Origin: Bacillus halotolerans
GTDB lineage: Bacteria > Bacillota > Bacilli > Bacillales > Bacillaceae
DNA: 64,000 nt
Direction: 5' to 3'
Assembly: GCF_001517105.1 (NCBI RefSeq)
Contig: NZ_LPVF01000008.1
Location: 372,001 to 436,000, forward strand
A model generated the notes under the pieces. The model was not told the origin of the DNA. It saw only the letters and a list, made by a program, of their open reading frames with translations, and searched no databases. Position numbers and translations under genes: made by a program. Shown here one piece after another: positions 9,242 through 19,051 of this stretch (position 1 is the stretch's first letter; every line of letters begins with the position of its first letter).

Positions 9242-9955
9242 TTAATGACTTAAAAAGGTGATGGATTTTACGTGCTTTTTAACCTTATCTCCTAAATTGT
9301 CTTTATCTAACGTACAAGGCTTCTCATGATTTGGACATCTAAACATAAACGAAAATACGATACCTACTTGTTCTTTCTCAGTAGACTTAATATAACCAAA
9401 ATATCTGTATGAAAAATTGTATTTATTTTTGTCATTTTCAAAATTATTTTTCTTGTGAGCAATATAAATATCTTTATCCTCGTTCTCTAGTTTTTCAAAA
9501 TTGCCATTATAACCATTTTCACTTCTAACTTGGTCTAACATTGTCTCAGGATTGTTAATAAAAGTTACTCCTTGATAATACTCTATTTGTGCATTTAGCA
9601 TTTTATTTTTGGTTTTATCAAAACTATCAAATGGAATAATTTCTTCATTTTCATCACGGCTAGACAAATAGCTTGAAAATTCCCCATCCTCCGGAAACAA
9701 CATCCTAAATCCTTTCAGCTTAGACTCAAGCAAATAGTACCCAGGCTCCTCTTCCTTTGTTGACACCATGTACTCTCTCGTTTTCTCATCCTGAAACGCC
9801 GGAACTTGCGGCAGGTCTTTTGGATCCATGTCTTTTGGTTTTACGGCTTCTGTTTTATTTTCATTGTTTTTGCTGTTTTTTTCATTGTCGTTCATACTGC
9901 ATCCTCCTGTCAGGGCTAGTAATAAGCTGATACAAATCAAGATAATCTTTTTCAT
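9242..9955 (-). CDS. YvcA-type lipoprotein, copy 3
   Basis: A 237-residue lipoprotein with the same signal peptide and LTGGC lipobox as copy 1 and the same conserved N-terminal mature segment. The C-terminal part is diverged (for example FDSFDKTKNKMLNAQIEYYQ) yet keeps YFGYIKSTEKE, the Cys pair in FRCPNHEKPCTL, and a final KSITFL. ATG 9955 was chosen over the upstream ATG codons because GGAGG lies six bases before it. It is the promoter-proximal copy of the array; the promoter DNA (minus-strand GGATAATATAATC) is shared with copy 1 through the long repeat. Confidence 0.88.
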   Translation of the reverse strand: MKKIILICISLLLALTGGCSMNDNEKNSKNNENKTEAVKPKDMDPKDLPQVPAFQDEKTREYMVSTKEEEPGYYLLESKLKGFRMLFPEDGEFSSYLSSRDENEEIIPFDSFDKTKNKMLNAQIEYYQGVTFINNPETMLDQVRSENGYNGNFEKLENEDKDIYIAHKKNNFENDKNKYNFSYRYFGYIKSTEKEQVGIVFSFMFRCPNHEKPCTLDKDNLGDKVKKHVKSITFLSH

Positions 9956-10097
9956 TACGAACCTCCAAGGGTTTTGTGAGATCATTCTATTTTTCAAAAG
10001 TCATACTATTGACCCGGTTTCGGGGTGATTATATTATCCTTTTCCATGTTACATCATGGCGGAATTTGGATAAATAGGAAATCAGACTTGGTGTTGA
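9685..10097. repeat. long direct repeat, copy B
   Basis: Partner of 7818-8226. The coding 5' end, ribosome site and about 140 bp of upstream DNA match with few differences. The third lipoprotein shares only the coding part and ribosome site (about 8848-9125). Confidence 0.85.
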
Positions 10098-10147
10098 CCT
10101 TCTTTTATCCATTCGGAATGTGAAATACCCATTACATTTTTCATTGC

Positions 10148-10181
10148 AAAAAAAAAAGAGCCGTTATCCATAGGCTCTTTT
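10148..10181 (-). terminator. terminator of the his operon
   Basis: GAGCC pairs with GGCTC (10158-10162 and 10173-10177), extended by A-T pairs, and is followed on the minus strand by a run of nine T. It sits directly after the hisI stop codon. Confidence 0.9.
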
Positions 10182-10184
10182 CAT

Positions 10185-10808
10185 TTACGATTCAGAATGG
10201 CGTTTTCTCAGCACTTCCAGCACATCATCCAGCGGCAATGCTTGTTCTCTGAGCAGGACAAGGAGGTGATACAGCAGGTCTGCCGCTTCCCATTTCAGTT
10301 CCTCGTGATCGCGGTTTTTGGCGGCGATGATGACTTCTGATGCTTCTTCACCGACTTTTTTCAAAATCTTATCGACGCCTTCGTCGAAAAGGTAAGTGGT
10401 GTAAGCTCCTTCAGGCATTTCCGCTTGGCGTTCTGCGATGACGCGCTCCAGCTCGCTTAAGATGTCAAATCGGCCGGAAGTTTGTTCTTCTGTCTGTTCC
10501 TTTGTAAAACAGCTGTAGCTGCCTGTGTGGCATGCCGGGCCGGACGGCTCTACAAGCACGACCAGTGCATCTTGGTCGCAGTCATATCGGATGCCCTTGA
10601 CGGCTTGCGTATTCCCCGATGTTTCTCCCTTGTGCCATAGCTCTTGCCGCGAGCGGCTGTAAAACCACGTTTCTTTCGTTTCCAGTGTTTTTTCGTACGA
10701 TTCCCTGTTCATATATGCAAGTGTCAGTACTTCTTTGCTTGCCGCGTCCTGGACGATGGCAGGGATTAACCCGTCTTCGTTAAAACGCAGTTCATCTGCC
10801 TGTTTCAT
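10185..10808 (-). CDS. hisI: HisI, phosphoribosyl-AMP cyclohydrolase / phosphoribosyl-ATP pyrophosphatase
   Basis: Bifunctional enzyme for steps 2 and 3 of histidine synthesis. Residues 1-115 form the cyclohydrolase domain, with metal-binding [11 protein letters not shown] and HTGSYSCF. Residues 120-207 form the pyrophosphohydrolase domain, with the helical motif [28 protein letters not shown]. The 207-residue length suits the fused HisIE form. Last gene of the his operon; its ATG overlaps the hisF stop by four bases. Confidence 0.97.
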   Translation of the reverse strand: MKQADELRFNEDGLIPAIVQDAASKEVLTLAYMNRESYEKTLETKETWFYSRSRQELWHKGETSGNTQAVKGIRYDCDQDALVVLVEPSGPACHTGSYSCFTKEQTEEQTSGRFDILSELERVIAERQAEMPEGAYTTYLFDEGVDKILKKVGEEASEVIIAAKNRDHEELKWEAADLLYHLLVLLREQALPLDDVLEVLRKRHSES

Positions 10809-11563
10809 CTCACATTCACCCCGTGCTCTTTCAAGTATGATTTCACTTCTTTAATTGATGTTTCTTTATAATGAAAAATGGAGGCAGCCAGCGCGGCGTC
10901 CGCTTCCCCTTTTGTAAAAGCCTCGAGCATATGCTGCGCGTTTCCTGCTCCCCCTGAGGCGATGACAGGAACCGGAACAGCTTCTGACACGAGCTTTGTC
11001 AGCCTGTGGTCAAAGCCTTTTTTCTCCCCATCTGAGTCCATGCTGGTCAGGAGGATTTCTCCGGCTCCGCGTTTGACAGCTTCCTTCGCCCATGCTGTAA
11101 CTTCCCAATCCGTTTTCTTTCTGCCGCCATGCGTGTAAACCTTATACGTGTCAGACTCTTCGTCGTACTTGGCGTCTATGGCGAGTACGATACATTGAGA
11201 GCCGAAAAACTCCGCGCCTTCTGTAATCAGCTCGGGACGGAGAACAGCTGCCGTGTTTACAGAAACTTTGTCCGCGCCGGCACGCAGAATCGTTTTCATA
11301 TCGCTAAGCTGATTGATGCCGCCTCCGACTGTAAATGGAATCGCAAGCTTTGCAGCAACCTGCTCTACGACGTCAACCATCGTTTTGCGGCCTTCATGCG
11401 AGGCTGAAATATCAAGAAACACCAGTTCATCCGCGCCTTCCTGATCGTATACTTCCGCCAGCTCGACAGGATCGCCGGCATCCTTCAGCTCAAGAAATTG
11501 AATCCCTTTGACAACGCGCCCTTCTTTCACGTCAAGACATGGGATAATCCGCTTTGTTATCAT
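10805..11563 (-). CDS. hisF: HisF, imidazole glycerol phosphate synthase cyclase subunit
   Basis: With HisH it turns PRFAR and ammonia into IGP and AICAR. This is a 252-residue TIM barrel. The catalytic aspartates sit in [14 protein letters not shown] (residues 8-20) and VLAIDAK (about 126-132). Phosphate-binding GGG and ASGGAGN loops are present. The start overlaps the hisA stop by four bases, so translation is coupled. Confidence 0.98.
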   Translation of the reverse strand: MITKRIIPCLDVKEGRVVKGIQFLELKDAGDPVELAEVYDQEGADELVFLDISASHEGRKTMVDVVEQVAAKLAIPFTVGGGINQLSDMKTILRAGADKVSVNTAAVLRPELITEGAEFFGSQCIVLAIDAKYDEESDTYKVYTHGGRKKTDWEVTAWAKEAVKRGAGEILLTSMDSDGEKKGFDHRLTKLVSEAVPVPVIASGGAGNAQHMLEAFTKGEADAALAASIFHYKETSIKEVKSYLKEHGVNVR

Positions 11564-12297
11564 TTCCCCTTCATCCTTTCAAGCGCCTCGCCAAGTGTAA
11601 ACTGGTTGGTATACAGTGCTTTTCCGATAATAGCTCCAGAAACCCCATTCGCATGATAACGGGCAAGAGCTTCAAGATCCGCAACGGAGCTGACTCCGCC
11701 AGAGGCGATGACAGATTTTCCGGTTTCCTTTGCGAGTTCCACTGTACTTTCGATATTGGGGCCTGACAGCATCCCGTCTGTCGCGATATCAGTAAAAATA
11801 AAAACTTCTGCGCCTTCATTGGCGAGCTCTTTGCCGAGTTCAGCCGCCTTAAGATTTGATGTTTCCAGCCACCCTTCTGTTGAAACAAAGCCGTTTCTTG
11901 CGTCCAGCCCGATGGCTATCCTTTCGCCATACTCTTTCAGCATTTTTTTTACAAACGGCGGATCAGAAACAGCGGAGCTTCCCAGGATCACGCGATGGAC
12001 TCCTGCCGATAAGTAATCGTAGACGTCGCTTTCCGAACGAATTCCGCCGCCGATTTCAACTTTCAGATTGAGCTTTTGTACAATTTCGATGACATGACGG
12101 TCATTTACTTTTTTTCCTTCCTTCGCGCCGTCGAGATCGACAAGATGAATCCATTCAGCCCCCTCACTCGTAAATAAAGAGGCCATGTCGAACGGTGAAT
12201 CACCGTATACAGTTTCCTTGCTGTAATCACCTTGAACGAGGCGTACGCACTTGCCGTTTCTCATATCAATGGCCGGGTATAATGTAAAAGCACTCAT
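11560..12297 (-). CDS. hisA: HisA, ProFAR isomerase
   Basis: Catalyses the Amadori isomerisation of ProFAR to PRFAR. This is a 245-residue TIM barrel related to HisF. The first strand [19 protein letters not shown] carries the catalytic Asp, and the second catalytic Asp is in [11 protein letters not shown]. The phosphate loop is [11 protein letters not shown]. Both ends overlap the neighbouring his genes by four bases. Confidence 0.98.
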   Translation of the reverse strand: MSAFTLYPAIDMRNGKCVRLVQGDYSKETVYGDSPFDMASLFTSEGAEWIHLVDLDGAKEGKKVNDRHVIEIVQKLNLKVEIGGGIRSESDVYDYLSAGVHRVILGSSAVSDPPFVKKMLKEYGERIAIGLDARNGFVSTEGWLETSNLKAAELGKELANEGAEVFIFTDIATDGMLSGPNIESTVELAKETGKSVIASGGVSSVADLEALARYHANGVSGAIIGKALYTNQFTLGEALERMKGK

Positions 12298-12932
12298 TTT
12301 TTCACCTTCTGTTCTGCTGCCATTTTTGTGAATTGGATTAAGATAGACATTCCAACCGTGCTGCTTTTTTCCGGGTGAAACTGGGCGCCGAAGATGTTCT
12401 CTTTTCCGACAACCGCAGGCACCCGCACACCGTACTCGGCGCTTGCCAAAAGCGCGCCGTCATCCATTCCGTCAATATAATAGGAGTGGACAAAATAAGC
12501 GTAGCCTTCCTCCACTCCTGCCAGCAGCGGAGATTCGTTATGAAAGGAAAGGCGGTTCCATCCCATATGCGGAACCTTCAGCTTGTTTCCCTCCTGACCT
12601 TCCGGCTTCAGCCTGACCGCTTTTCCCTTTAACAAACCGAGGCCTGCAGCGGTTCCATGCTCTTCGCTCTCATCAAACAATAGCTGCATGCCAAGGCAGA
12701 TCCCAAGAAGCAGTCTCCCCTCTGATACCATATCGTGAATGAATTGATCGAGTTTGGCGTTGCGCAAATTGTCCATCGCATCCCCAAATGACCCGACTCC
12801 CGGCAAAATGAAAGCATCGGCTTTTCTCAGCTCCTTTGGCATGCCAGAAACAAAGTACGGTATGCCGACACGCTCCAGCGCCTTTGAGACGCTGTATAAA
12901 TTGCCCATTCCGTAATCTATCACACCGATCAT
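12294..12932 (-). CDS. hisH: HisH, IGP synthase glutaminase subunit
   Basis: Class I glutamine amidotransferase that feeds ammonia to HisF. Residues 1-10 are [10 protein letters not shown]. The nucleophile elbow is [11 protein letters not shown] with the catalytic Cys near residue 80, and the His/Glu pair is in [11 protein letters not shown] near residues 185-195. Its 212 residues are the normal size. It directly follows hisB with no gap. Confidence 0.97.
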   Translation of the reverse strand: MIGVIDYGMGNLYSVSKALERVGIPYFVSGMPKELRKADAFILPGVGSFGDAMDNLRNAKLDQFIHDMVSEGRLLLGICLGMQLLFDESEEHGTAAGLGLLKGKAVRLKPEGQEGNKLKVPHMGWNRLSFHNESPLLAGVEEGYAYFVHSYYIDGMDDGALLASAEYGVRVPAVVGKENIFGAQFHPEKSSTVGMSILIQFTKMAAEQKVKK

Positions 12933-13517
12933 TTACAGCATCCCTTTCGTTGACGGAATCCCTTTGACACGCGGGTCAATCGTTGTCGCTTCATCAAGCG
13001 CGCGTCCTAATGCTTTAAAAACAGCTTCTATCATATGGTGCGTATTTGTGCCGTAATGAACGATCACGTGCAAGTTCATCCGTGCTTCAAGCGCCAGCTT
13101 CCATAAAAATTCATGTACAAGCTCAGTATCGAAAGTTCCGACTTTCGCTGCCGGAAAGTCAGCACGCATTTCCAAGTGCGGCCGATTGCTTAAATCAACC
13201 ACCACCTGCGCAAGCGCCTCATCCATCGGTACAAACGCCGAGCCGTAGCGTTTGATTCCTTTTTTATCGCCTAGTGCTTCAAGCAAAGCCTGCCCTAAGC
13301 AAATGCCGATATCTTCAGTTGTATGGTGATCATCTATATCAACATCGCCTTTCGCGTTAATGGAAAGATCAAATTGTCCGTGTTTCGTGAATAAATCCAG
13401 CATGTGTGTCATAAATGGCACGTCTGTTTTGATATCCGCTTGTCCCTCGCCGTCTATTGCAAATGCCAGCTCAATATCTGTTTCATTTGTTTTTCTGGCG
13501 CGATCTGCTTTTCTCAT
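12933..13517 (-). CDS. hisB: HisB, imidazoleglycerol-phosphate dehydratase
   Basis: Monofunctional dehydratase of 194 residues that turns IGP into imidazole-acetol phosphate. The metal-binding motifs are [33 protein letters not shown], and a late [15 protein letters not shown]. There is no phosphatase fusion, as expected for Bacillus. Its start overlaps the hisD stop by four bases. Confidence 0.97.
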   Translation of the reverse strand: MRKADRARKTNETDIELAFAIDGEGQADIKTDVPFMTHMLDLFTKHGQFDLSINAKGDVDIDDHHTTEDIGICLGQALLEALGDKKGIKRYGSAFVPMDEALAQVVVDLSNRPHLEMRADFPAAKVGTFDTELVHEFLWKLALEARMNLHVIVHYGTNTHHMIEAVFKALGRALDEATTIDPRVKGIPSTKGML

Positions 13518-14797
13518 TTCGAATTCCTCCGTCCTCTCGCTTCGATTGATCTCGCGTGCGCTTCTAATCCTTCCAGTCTGGCAAAAGCCGCGATGCTATC
13601 CGCATGTTCTTCAAAGGCTGATTGGCTGTATGAAATAATGCTCGATTTCTTTTGAAAATCCGTGACGTTTAATGGGCTTGAAAATCTGGCTGTTCCATTT
13701 GTCGGGAGCACATGGTTCGGTCCGGCAAAATAATCTCCGACCGGTTCAGGGCTGTATCGGCCTAAGAAAATCGCACCTGCGTGCTTGATATTGCCAAGCA
13801 AAGCTTCGGGAGACTGTGTGATGATTTCTAAATGCTCCGGGGCGAGCGTATTGACTGTATTGACTGCTTCATCTATCGTTTCAGCCACATAAATAGATCC
13901 ATAATCTCTCACTGAAGCTTCCGCAATATCTCTGCGCGGCAAGGTTTTAAGCTGCTCGTTCACCTCGGCTGAAACGGCCTCAGCCAGCGGCATGGAATCT
14001 GTGACAAGCACACATGAGCTGAGCATGTCGTGTTCCGCCTGTGACAGCAGGTCAGCGGCAATTTCCCGCGGGATAGCTGTTTCATCAGCCAGCACGACGA
14101 TTTCACTCGGTCCGGCAATCATATCAATATCGACATCACCGAACACCTCTCGTTTGGCAAGCGCGACATAAATATTTCCCGGACCTGTGATTTTATCCAC
14201 CGGCTCAATGGTTTCTGTTCCGTACGCCAGCGCTGCAATTGCCTGAGCCCCTCCCATTTTGTATATATCTTTAATGCCCAGCTCGGCAGCGGCAGCTAAG
14301 ACTCCCGGAGACAGCCGTCCGTCTTTTCCCGGAGGTGTGACAAGAACAATTCTTTCCACGCCCGCTGTAAGCGCCGGAATGACATTCATCAAAACAGATG
14401 ATGGATATGCGGCAGTTCCGCCCGGCACATAAACGCCGGCAGAATCAAGTGCTGTCACTTTCTGTCCCAGCATTGTGCCATCCTTTCTGTGATAAAACCA
14501 GGAAGACTGAAGCTGCCTTTCGTGATATTCAGTAATGTTTTTGATCGCTTGCCTGATCACCTGCAGCAGCTGGGGATCCAGCAAGCTGTATGCTTCTTCA
14601 ATTTCTTCTGTTGTGACCAATGCGCTGTCGAGCTTGATGCCGTCAAACTTGGCCGTGTAGTCACGAACGGCCTGATCACCGTTTGCTTTTACATGTTCAA
14701 TAATGGATCGGACCGCTTTTCTTTGTTCTTCCGTTCCGGCATCAATTGACCGCTTGAGAGAAAGCCGGTCCGCGCCGCTAATGATTTTGATTTTCAT
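13514..14797 (-). CDS. hisD: HisD, histidinol dehydrogenase
   Basis: NAD-dependent enzyme for the last two oxidations from histidinol to histidine. It is 427 residues long. The family motifs are [13 protein letters not shown], the stretch [19 protein letters not shown], then [14 protein letters not shown] and LLSQAEHD with the Zn-binding Gln and His. [14 protein letters not shown] is near the C-terminus. Overlaps hisG and hisB by four bases each. Confidence 0.98.
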   Translation of the reverse strand: MKIKIISGADRLSLKRSIDAGTEEQRKAVRSIIEHVKANGDQAVRDYTAKFDGIKLDSALVTTEEIEEAYSLLDPQLLQVIRQAIKNITEYHERQLQSSWFYHRKDGTMLGQKVTALDSAGVYVPGGTAAYPSSVLMNVIPALTAGVERIVLVTPPGKDGRLSPGVLAAAAELGIKDIYKMGGAQAIAALAYGTETIEPVDKITGPGNIYVALAKREVFGDVDIDMIAGPSEIVVLADETAIPREIAADLLSQAEHDMLSSCVLVTDSMPLAEAVSAEVNEQLKTLPRRDIAEASVRDYGSIYVAETIDEAVNTVNTLAPEHLEIITQSPEALLGNIKHAGAIFLGRYSPEPVGDYFAGPNHVLPTNGTARFSSPLNVTDFQKKSSIISYSQSAFEEHADSIAAFARLEGLEAHARSIEARGRRNSK

Positions 14798-15435
14798 TTT
14801 GCCGTTTCTCCTTCCACAACAAGAGATAAACGGGATGCCATTTCGTCGATGACATCGTCCTTCATGCGATAGCTTACGGGGTTGACGATAAAGCGGGAGG
14901 TGATATCACAAATATGCTCTGTTTCAACGAGTCCATTTTCTTTGAGCGTCTGTCCCGTAGATACGATGTCGACTATTCTGTCCGCAAGCCCGATAAGAGG
15001 TGCCAACTCGATAGAGCCGTTCAGTTTAATAATCTCGACTTGCTCTCCCTGCTCCCTAAAATAACTGGAAGCCACATTCGGATACTTTGTGGCGATTCTC
15101 GGCGCGACGCCGCTCCAGTTTGTATCGTGAAGTCCGGCAACCGCCAGATGGCATTTGCTGATTTTCAAATCCAGCATCTCATATACATCGCGTTCCTCTT
15201 CCAGCATGACATCCTTCCCCGCAATTCCGACGTCTGCCACACCGTGCTCCACATATGTGGTAACATCCATCGGCTTTGCCAAAATGAAGCGGAGATTTTC
15301 CTCCGGCACGTCGATGATCAGCTTTCTGGAATCCTCAAACTCTTCCGGCAGCTTGTATCCCGCCTGCCGCAGCAGCCCTGCTGCTTCTTCAAATATTCGC
15401 CCCTTCGGCATTGCCATTGTGAGTAACTTACCCAT
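14794..15435 (-). CDS. hisG: HisG, ATP phosphoribosyltransferase (short form)
   Basis: First step of histidine synthesis, joining ATP and PRPP. At 213 residues it is the short form, which lacks the C-terminal regulatory domain and needs HisZ, encoded just upstream. The PRPP-binding loop is [17 protein letters not shown] 15435 ([18 protein letters not shown]) was chosen because GGAAG precedes it at good spacing; a reading from 15480 would add 15 residues unlike the family. It overlaps the hisZ end by eight bases. Confidence 0.97.
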   Translation of the reverse strand: MGKLLTMAMPKGRIFEEAAGLLRQAGYKLPEEFEDSRKLIIDVPEENLRFILAKPMDVTTYVEHGVADVGIAGKDVMLEEERDVYEMLDLKISKCHLAVAGLHDTNWSGVAPRIATKYPNVASSYFREQGEQVEIIKLNGSIELAPLIGLADRIVDIVSTGQTLKENGLVETEHICDITSRFIVNPVSYRMKDDVIDEMASRLSLVVEGETAK

Positions 15436-16603
15436 TTTGCTCTTCCTTTCTGGCACCGATAAAATAGGTGACATTCGCAAATGATTTTGTCATCTGATCA
15501 ATATTTTCAATCCCCAGTAAATCCTGAAGAACAACTTTTTTACCTTTCAAACGCTCTTCATTCGCAAAAGCAATGGCCTGCACCCGCTGTTCTTTGCTGA
15601 AAATGACAGCATCCATTTCACAAGGTTCGTCTTTCATATGGAGCGCTTCAATCATCCGGTCAATCCGAAGCCCAAAACCCGTCGCCGGCGCCGGTGAATT
15701 AAAATGTCCCAGAAGCTTGTTATAACGGCCGCCGCTGCCAATCACAAAGCCTACATTATCCGCGTACACTTCAAATAAAATCCCAGTGTAGTAGCTCATA
15801 TGGCTGACCATATTCAGATCAAGACGGACATTTTCCGTACATCCGTAGTCCTCAAGAATCTCCCACAGCGCCTTCAATTCATCAACCACACTTTTACCTT
15901 GCGCTGAATCGACGATTTCTTCAGCACGTCTGCAAACTTCTATGCTCCCTCGCAATTCGAGAAGCTCAAGCAATCTGTTTTTATCAATGGAGGAAAGCGG
16001 AAGAGATTTGACGTGCTCTCTGTAGCCGACATAATTCTTTTCATATAAAAACCTCCGCAGCACGTCCGCTCGTTCAACATTCCCGAGCACCTCGACAAAC
16101 AGGGCATCTGCAATGCCTGCGTGGCCGATTGCAATTTTAAATGAAGTCAAGCCGGCATTTTTTAACGCACCGATTACTAAGGCAATGACCTCTGCGTCCG
16201 CACTTGTCGTGCCATCACCGATCAATTCCACTCCAACCTGTTCAAACTCGGCAGGACGTCCGCCCTCGCGTTCCTGAGCTCTGAACACATTTACCGCATA
16301 GCCGACTCTGAGGGGATGATCATGTTTCAGCAGCTTTGATGCCGCCACCCTTGCGATCGGCCCTGTCATATCCGGGCGAAGCACCAGTGTCTTTCCATCC
16401 TGATCCAGAAGCTTAAACAGCTGCTGCTCTTTAATTGCTGACTGCACACCAACCGTATCGTAAAACTCCAGCGTCGGTGTTTCCATAAATTGATAGCCCC
16501 ATTTATCTATCATATCGGTTAATGATTGCCTCACCTTTTTTTTCGTTTCATATAAACCGGGCAGTGTATCTCTCATGCCGTGCGGTTTTTCAAACATAAA
16601 CAT
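15428..16603 (-). CDS. hisZ: HisZ, ATP phosphoribosyltransferase regulatory subunit
   Basis: A histidyl-tRNA-synthetase paralogue that forms a hetero-octamer with short HisG and gives it feedback control. This is a 391-residue class II synthetase fold: motif 2-like [21 protein letters not shown] around residue 105 and motif 3-like [14 protein letters not shown] and GFGLRIDR near 275-310. The anticodon-binding domain is absent or reduced. Start ATG 16603 has GGAGGTG upstream. First gene of the his operon. Confidence 0.95.
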   Translation of the reverse strand: MFMFEKPHGMRDTLPGLYETKKKVRQSLTDMIDKWGYQFMETPTLEFYDTVGVQSAIKEQQLFKLLDQDGKTLVLRPDMTGPIARVAASKLLKHDHPLRVGYAVNVFRAQEREGGRPAEFEQVGVELIGDGTTSADAEVIALVIGALKNAGLTSFKIAIGHAGIADALFVEVLGNVERADVLRRFLYEKNYVGYREHVKSLPLSSIDKNRLLELLELRGSIEVCRRAEEIVDSAQGKSVVDELKALWEILEDYGCTENVRLDLNMVSHMSYYTGILFEVYADNVGFVIGSGGRYNKLLGHFNSPAPATGFGLRIDRMIEALHMKDEPCEMDAVIFSKEQRVQAIAFANEERLKGKKVVLQDLLGIENIDQMTKSFANVTYFIGARKEEQNG

Positions 16604-16811
16604 CAACCCGAGCACCTCCGTCATTGTTTGAAGGAAAATTCCGAATCCTTTAGTTCGCTAATATGATAATATGTTAGCAGATGAAAGAGTGGAAATCAAT
16701 GCTTAACTTTCGCACGAATCTTTTTCGTTCAGAAATCCTCCTCCTAAATATGAAAAAGTCATGAATAAATGATGAAAGGTAGGTCATATCTCAAATTCTT
16801 GATGTTTGGCA

Positions 16812-16820
16812 TGCTATAAT
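16812..16820 (+). promoter_or_regulatory. extended -10 promoter of yvpB
   Basis: TG-C-TATAAT lies about 30 bases before the yvpB start with no good -35, the pattern of an extended -10 SigmaA promoter. Confidence 0.6.
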
Positions 16821-16850
16821 ACAAATCAAATAGAGAACAAGGAGTTAAAG

Positions 16851-17597
16851 ATGAAAACACTGCGAACGTTATGTGTACTGATCATACTTTCTGCTGTCAT
16901 TTTCTTCGGCATCAAAATATATGCAAAAGATATAGATATTTCGTTTTTCAAAATTGATTTAGGTGCAACGAAGAAGGAATCTGAAGCAGCAAACAAAGAG
17001 AAGAAACTGAAAGGAAGCGCTGAGCCGATGGACGTCACGCTTTTCAATCAGATGGATGCCCCAAAGCTCTATAATGGCTGTGAGGTGACGAGCCTTGCAA
17101 TGGTACTGAACTATGCGGGATACAGCGTGACAAAGAATACACTGGCAAACCAGATCGCAACAGTGCCTTTGACATACAGCAGCGGATTAAAAGGTGATCC
17201 GAATGACGGATTTGTCGGTGATATGGCGAACGGCCCGGGGCTAGGTGTCTATCACGGCCCGATCTATCAGCTCGCTAAAACCTATGCGGGGGACAGCGTT
17301 TCTGATCTGACAGGAAAAAGCATCTCTGCTGTTTATGAGCAGCTTGAGAAAGGCAACCCGGTTTGGGTTATCACGACAGCTAACTTTACGCCGGTTGACA
17401 ACATGCAGACATGGAAAACGCCAAACGGAACGATCGATATCACGTACAGCGAACACAGTGTCGCCGTCACGGGTTATGATAAAAATTACGTGTATGTGAA
17501 TGACCCTTATGGCTATAAAAACAGAAAAACAGACCGGACCAGCTTCGAAAAAGCGTGGGTGCAAATGGGCAGCCAAGCCATCGTCGTTCAAAAGTAA
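16851..17597 (+). CDS. yvpB: YvpB, secreted C39-like cysteine peptidase family protein
   Basis: A 248-residue exported protein. An N-terminal hydrophobic segment (TLCVLIILSAVIFFGIKIYA) serves as signal or anchor, followed by a Lys/Glu-rich linker. The Peptidase_C39-like fold is marked by YNGCEVTSLAMVLNYAG (catalytic Cys), YSEHSVAVTGYD (His) and VNDPYG (Asp). The start at 16851 follows AAGGAG; an in-frame ATG at 16806 lacks a ribosome site and overlaps the promoter. The substrate is unknown. Transcribed divergently from the his operon. Confidence 0.9.
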   Translation: MKTLRTLCVLIILSAVIFFGIKIYAKDIDISFFKIDLGATKKESEAANKEKKLKGSAEPMDVTLFNQMDAPKLYNGCEVTSLAMVLNYAGYSVTKNTLANQIATVPLTYSSGLKGDPNDGFVGDMANGPGLGVYHGPIYQLAKTYAGDSVSDLTGKSISAVYEQLEKGNPVWVITTANFTPVDNMQTWKTPNGTIDITYSEHSVAVTGYDKNYVYVNDPYGYKNRKTDRTSFEKAWVQMGSQAIVVQK

Positions 17598-17768
17598 AGC
17601 TGCCCGCTTTCACAAGCTTTTCTTATGCTCTCTCCTGAGCAAATACGCCAATATTCATTGTTTAAATCAGGTAACAATGACGCATTTTCCATTTCACATC
17701 CAAATTTGTCTTTACTTTCAGGCTGGCTATTTTTATGATTAAAACAGATTCAGCCTTGCCCCGATCTA

Positions 17769-17809
17769 TGTGAGAGAAGCCGGTGCAAGATGCTGACGCT
17801 TCTCTTACA
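17769..17809 (+). promoter_or_regulatory. stem-loop upstream of pelC
   Basis: TGTGAGAGAAGC and GCTTCTCTTACA form 12-bp arms with one mismatch around a 17-nt loop. It ends 15 bases before the pelC ribosome site. No T-run follows, so it does not look like a terminator; a leader structure or operator is more likely. Confidence 0.5.
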
Positions 17810-17840
17810 AAACTAAAGATATCCGGGGAGGATTTTATCA

Positions 17841-18506
17841 TTGAAAAAAATCGTGTCTATCCTATTTATGTTCAGTTTGGTTATGGGCTTCAGCCAGTTT
17901 CAGACATCAACTGCTTTTGCAGCTGACAAAGTGGTTCATGAAACAATTATCGTGCCAAAAAATACAACATATGACGGGAAGGGACAGCGGTTTGTAGCAG
18001 GAAAAGAATTGGGTGACGGAAGCCAATCCGAAAACCAAAAGCCTGTTTTTCGTGTGGAAGACGGAGCAACTTTGAAAAATGTAGTGCTCGGAGCTCCTGC
18101 TGCTGATGGCGTGCACACTTATGGAAACGTTAACATTCAGAATGTGACGTGGGAAGATGTTGGTGAGGACGCATTAACTGTGAAGAAGGAAGGAAAAGTA
18201 ACCATTGACGGCGGTTCTGCTCAAAAAGCTTCTGATAAAATCTTTCAAATCAATAAAGCCAGCACGTTTACAGTGAAAAACTTCACTGCGGATAACGGCG
18301 GAAAGTTTATTAGACAGCTGGGCGGGTCGACCTTCCATACCGATGTCATTATCGACAGATGCACCATCACAAATATGAAGGAAGCGATTTTCCGTACGGA
18401 CAGTAAAACGAGCACTGTCACCATGACGAACACAAGATACTCCAACGTCGGCAAGAAATGGATCGGCGTCCAGCACGTAACGGAAAAAAACAATACCCAA
18501 TTTTAA
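17841..18506 (+). CDS. pelC: PelC, pectate lyase (PL3 family)
   Basis: Secreted Ca-dependent lyase that cleaves polygalacturonate of plant cell walls. Its 221 residues begin with a Sec signal peptide ending FAA, then the right-handed parallel beta-helix of family PL3. Landmarks are NVVLGAPAADGVHTYGN, WEDVGEDALTVKK and ASDKIFQINKAS. The start is TTG behind GGGGAGG. It is near identical to YvpA/PelC of 168 and suits a plant-associated soil Bacillus. Confidence 0.96.
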   Translation: MKKIVSILFMFSLVMGFSQFQTSTAFAADKVVHETIIVPKNTTYDGKGQRFVAGKELGDGSQSENQKPVFRVEDGATLKNVVLGAPAADGVHTYGNVNIQNVTWEDVGEDALTVKKEGKVTIDGGSAQKASDKIFQINKASTFTVKNFTADNGGKFIRQLGGSTFHTDVIIDRCTITNMKEAIFRTDSKTSTVTMTNTRYSNVGKKWIGVQHVTEKNNTQF

Positions 18507-18511
18507 TATAC

Positions 18512-18548
18512 AAAAAAAGCCCGCGCTATTTATTACAGCGGGCTTTTT
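18512..18548. terminator. bidirectional terminator between pelC and yvoF
   Basis: AAAAAAAGCCCGC and GCGGGCTTTTT arms surround a short loop. The hairpin serves the convergent pelC (plus) and yvoF (minus); the yvoF stop lies inside it. Confidence 0.9.
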
Positions 18549-19048
18549 ATTCTTTCCTGCATTTCTTCCCTTGTGTATATGATTTTCATCGGATTTCCGC
18601 CGACAAATGCTCCGGCTGGCACATCCTTATGGACAAGCGTTCCGGCGGACACGACTGCGCCATTCCCTATTTCTACGCCTGGCAGAATGGTCGTGTTGGC
18701 TCCGATCATCACTTCGTCTCCGATCAGGACTTTACCGGTTCGATACTCCTGAATTAAATACTCATGGGCCAAAATGGTCGTATTGTATCCGATGATTGAA
18801 TTCGTTCCGACTGAGATCTTTTCCGGAAACATAATATCGGGCATCACCATGAGGGCAAAGGATGTCTGCTTTCCGACCTTCATCCGCAAAAATGTACGGT
18901 ACAGCCAGTTTTTCATCCCTATAAACGGTGTGTATCTCGCGATTTGAATAATCATGAAATTCTTCACTACCTTCAAAAAAGGCACCGTTTGATAGACATG
19001 CCACAGTGAGTTAGCACCTGATACCGGATGCCGGTCTGTTTTTCTCAC
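18533..19048 (-). CDS. yvoF: YvoF, hexapeptide-repeat acetyltransferase
   Basis: Putative O-acetyltransferase of 171 residues with a left-handed beta-helix. Imperfect hexapeptides run over residues 75-150 (ISVGTNSIIGYNTTI, then IGDEVMIGANTTILPGVEIG and GNGAVVSAGTLVHKD). The C-terminal VPAGAFVGGNPMKII is typical of xenobiotic/maltose acetyltransferases. The acceptor is unknown. Last gene of the hprK-lgt-yvoD-ppaX-yvoF unit, three bases after ppaX. Confidence 0.92.
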   Translation of the reverse strand: MRKTDRHPVSGANSLWHVYQTVPFLKVVKNFMIIQIARYTPFIGMKNWLYRTFLRMKVGKQTSFALMVMPDIMFPEKISVGTNSIIGYNTTILAHEYLIQEYRTGKVLIGDEVMIGANTTILPGVEIGNGAVVSAGTLVHKDVPAGAFVGGNPMKIIYTREEMQERIKSPL

Positions 19049-19051
19049 AGA

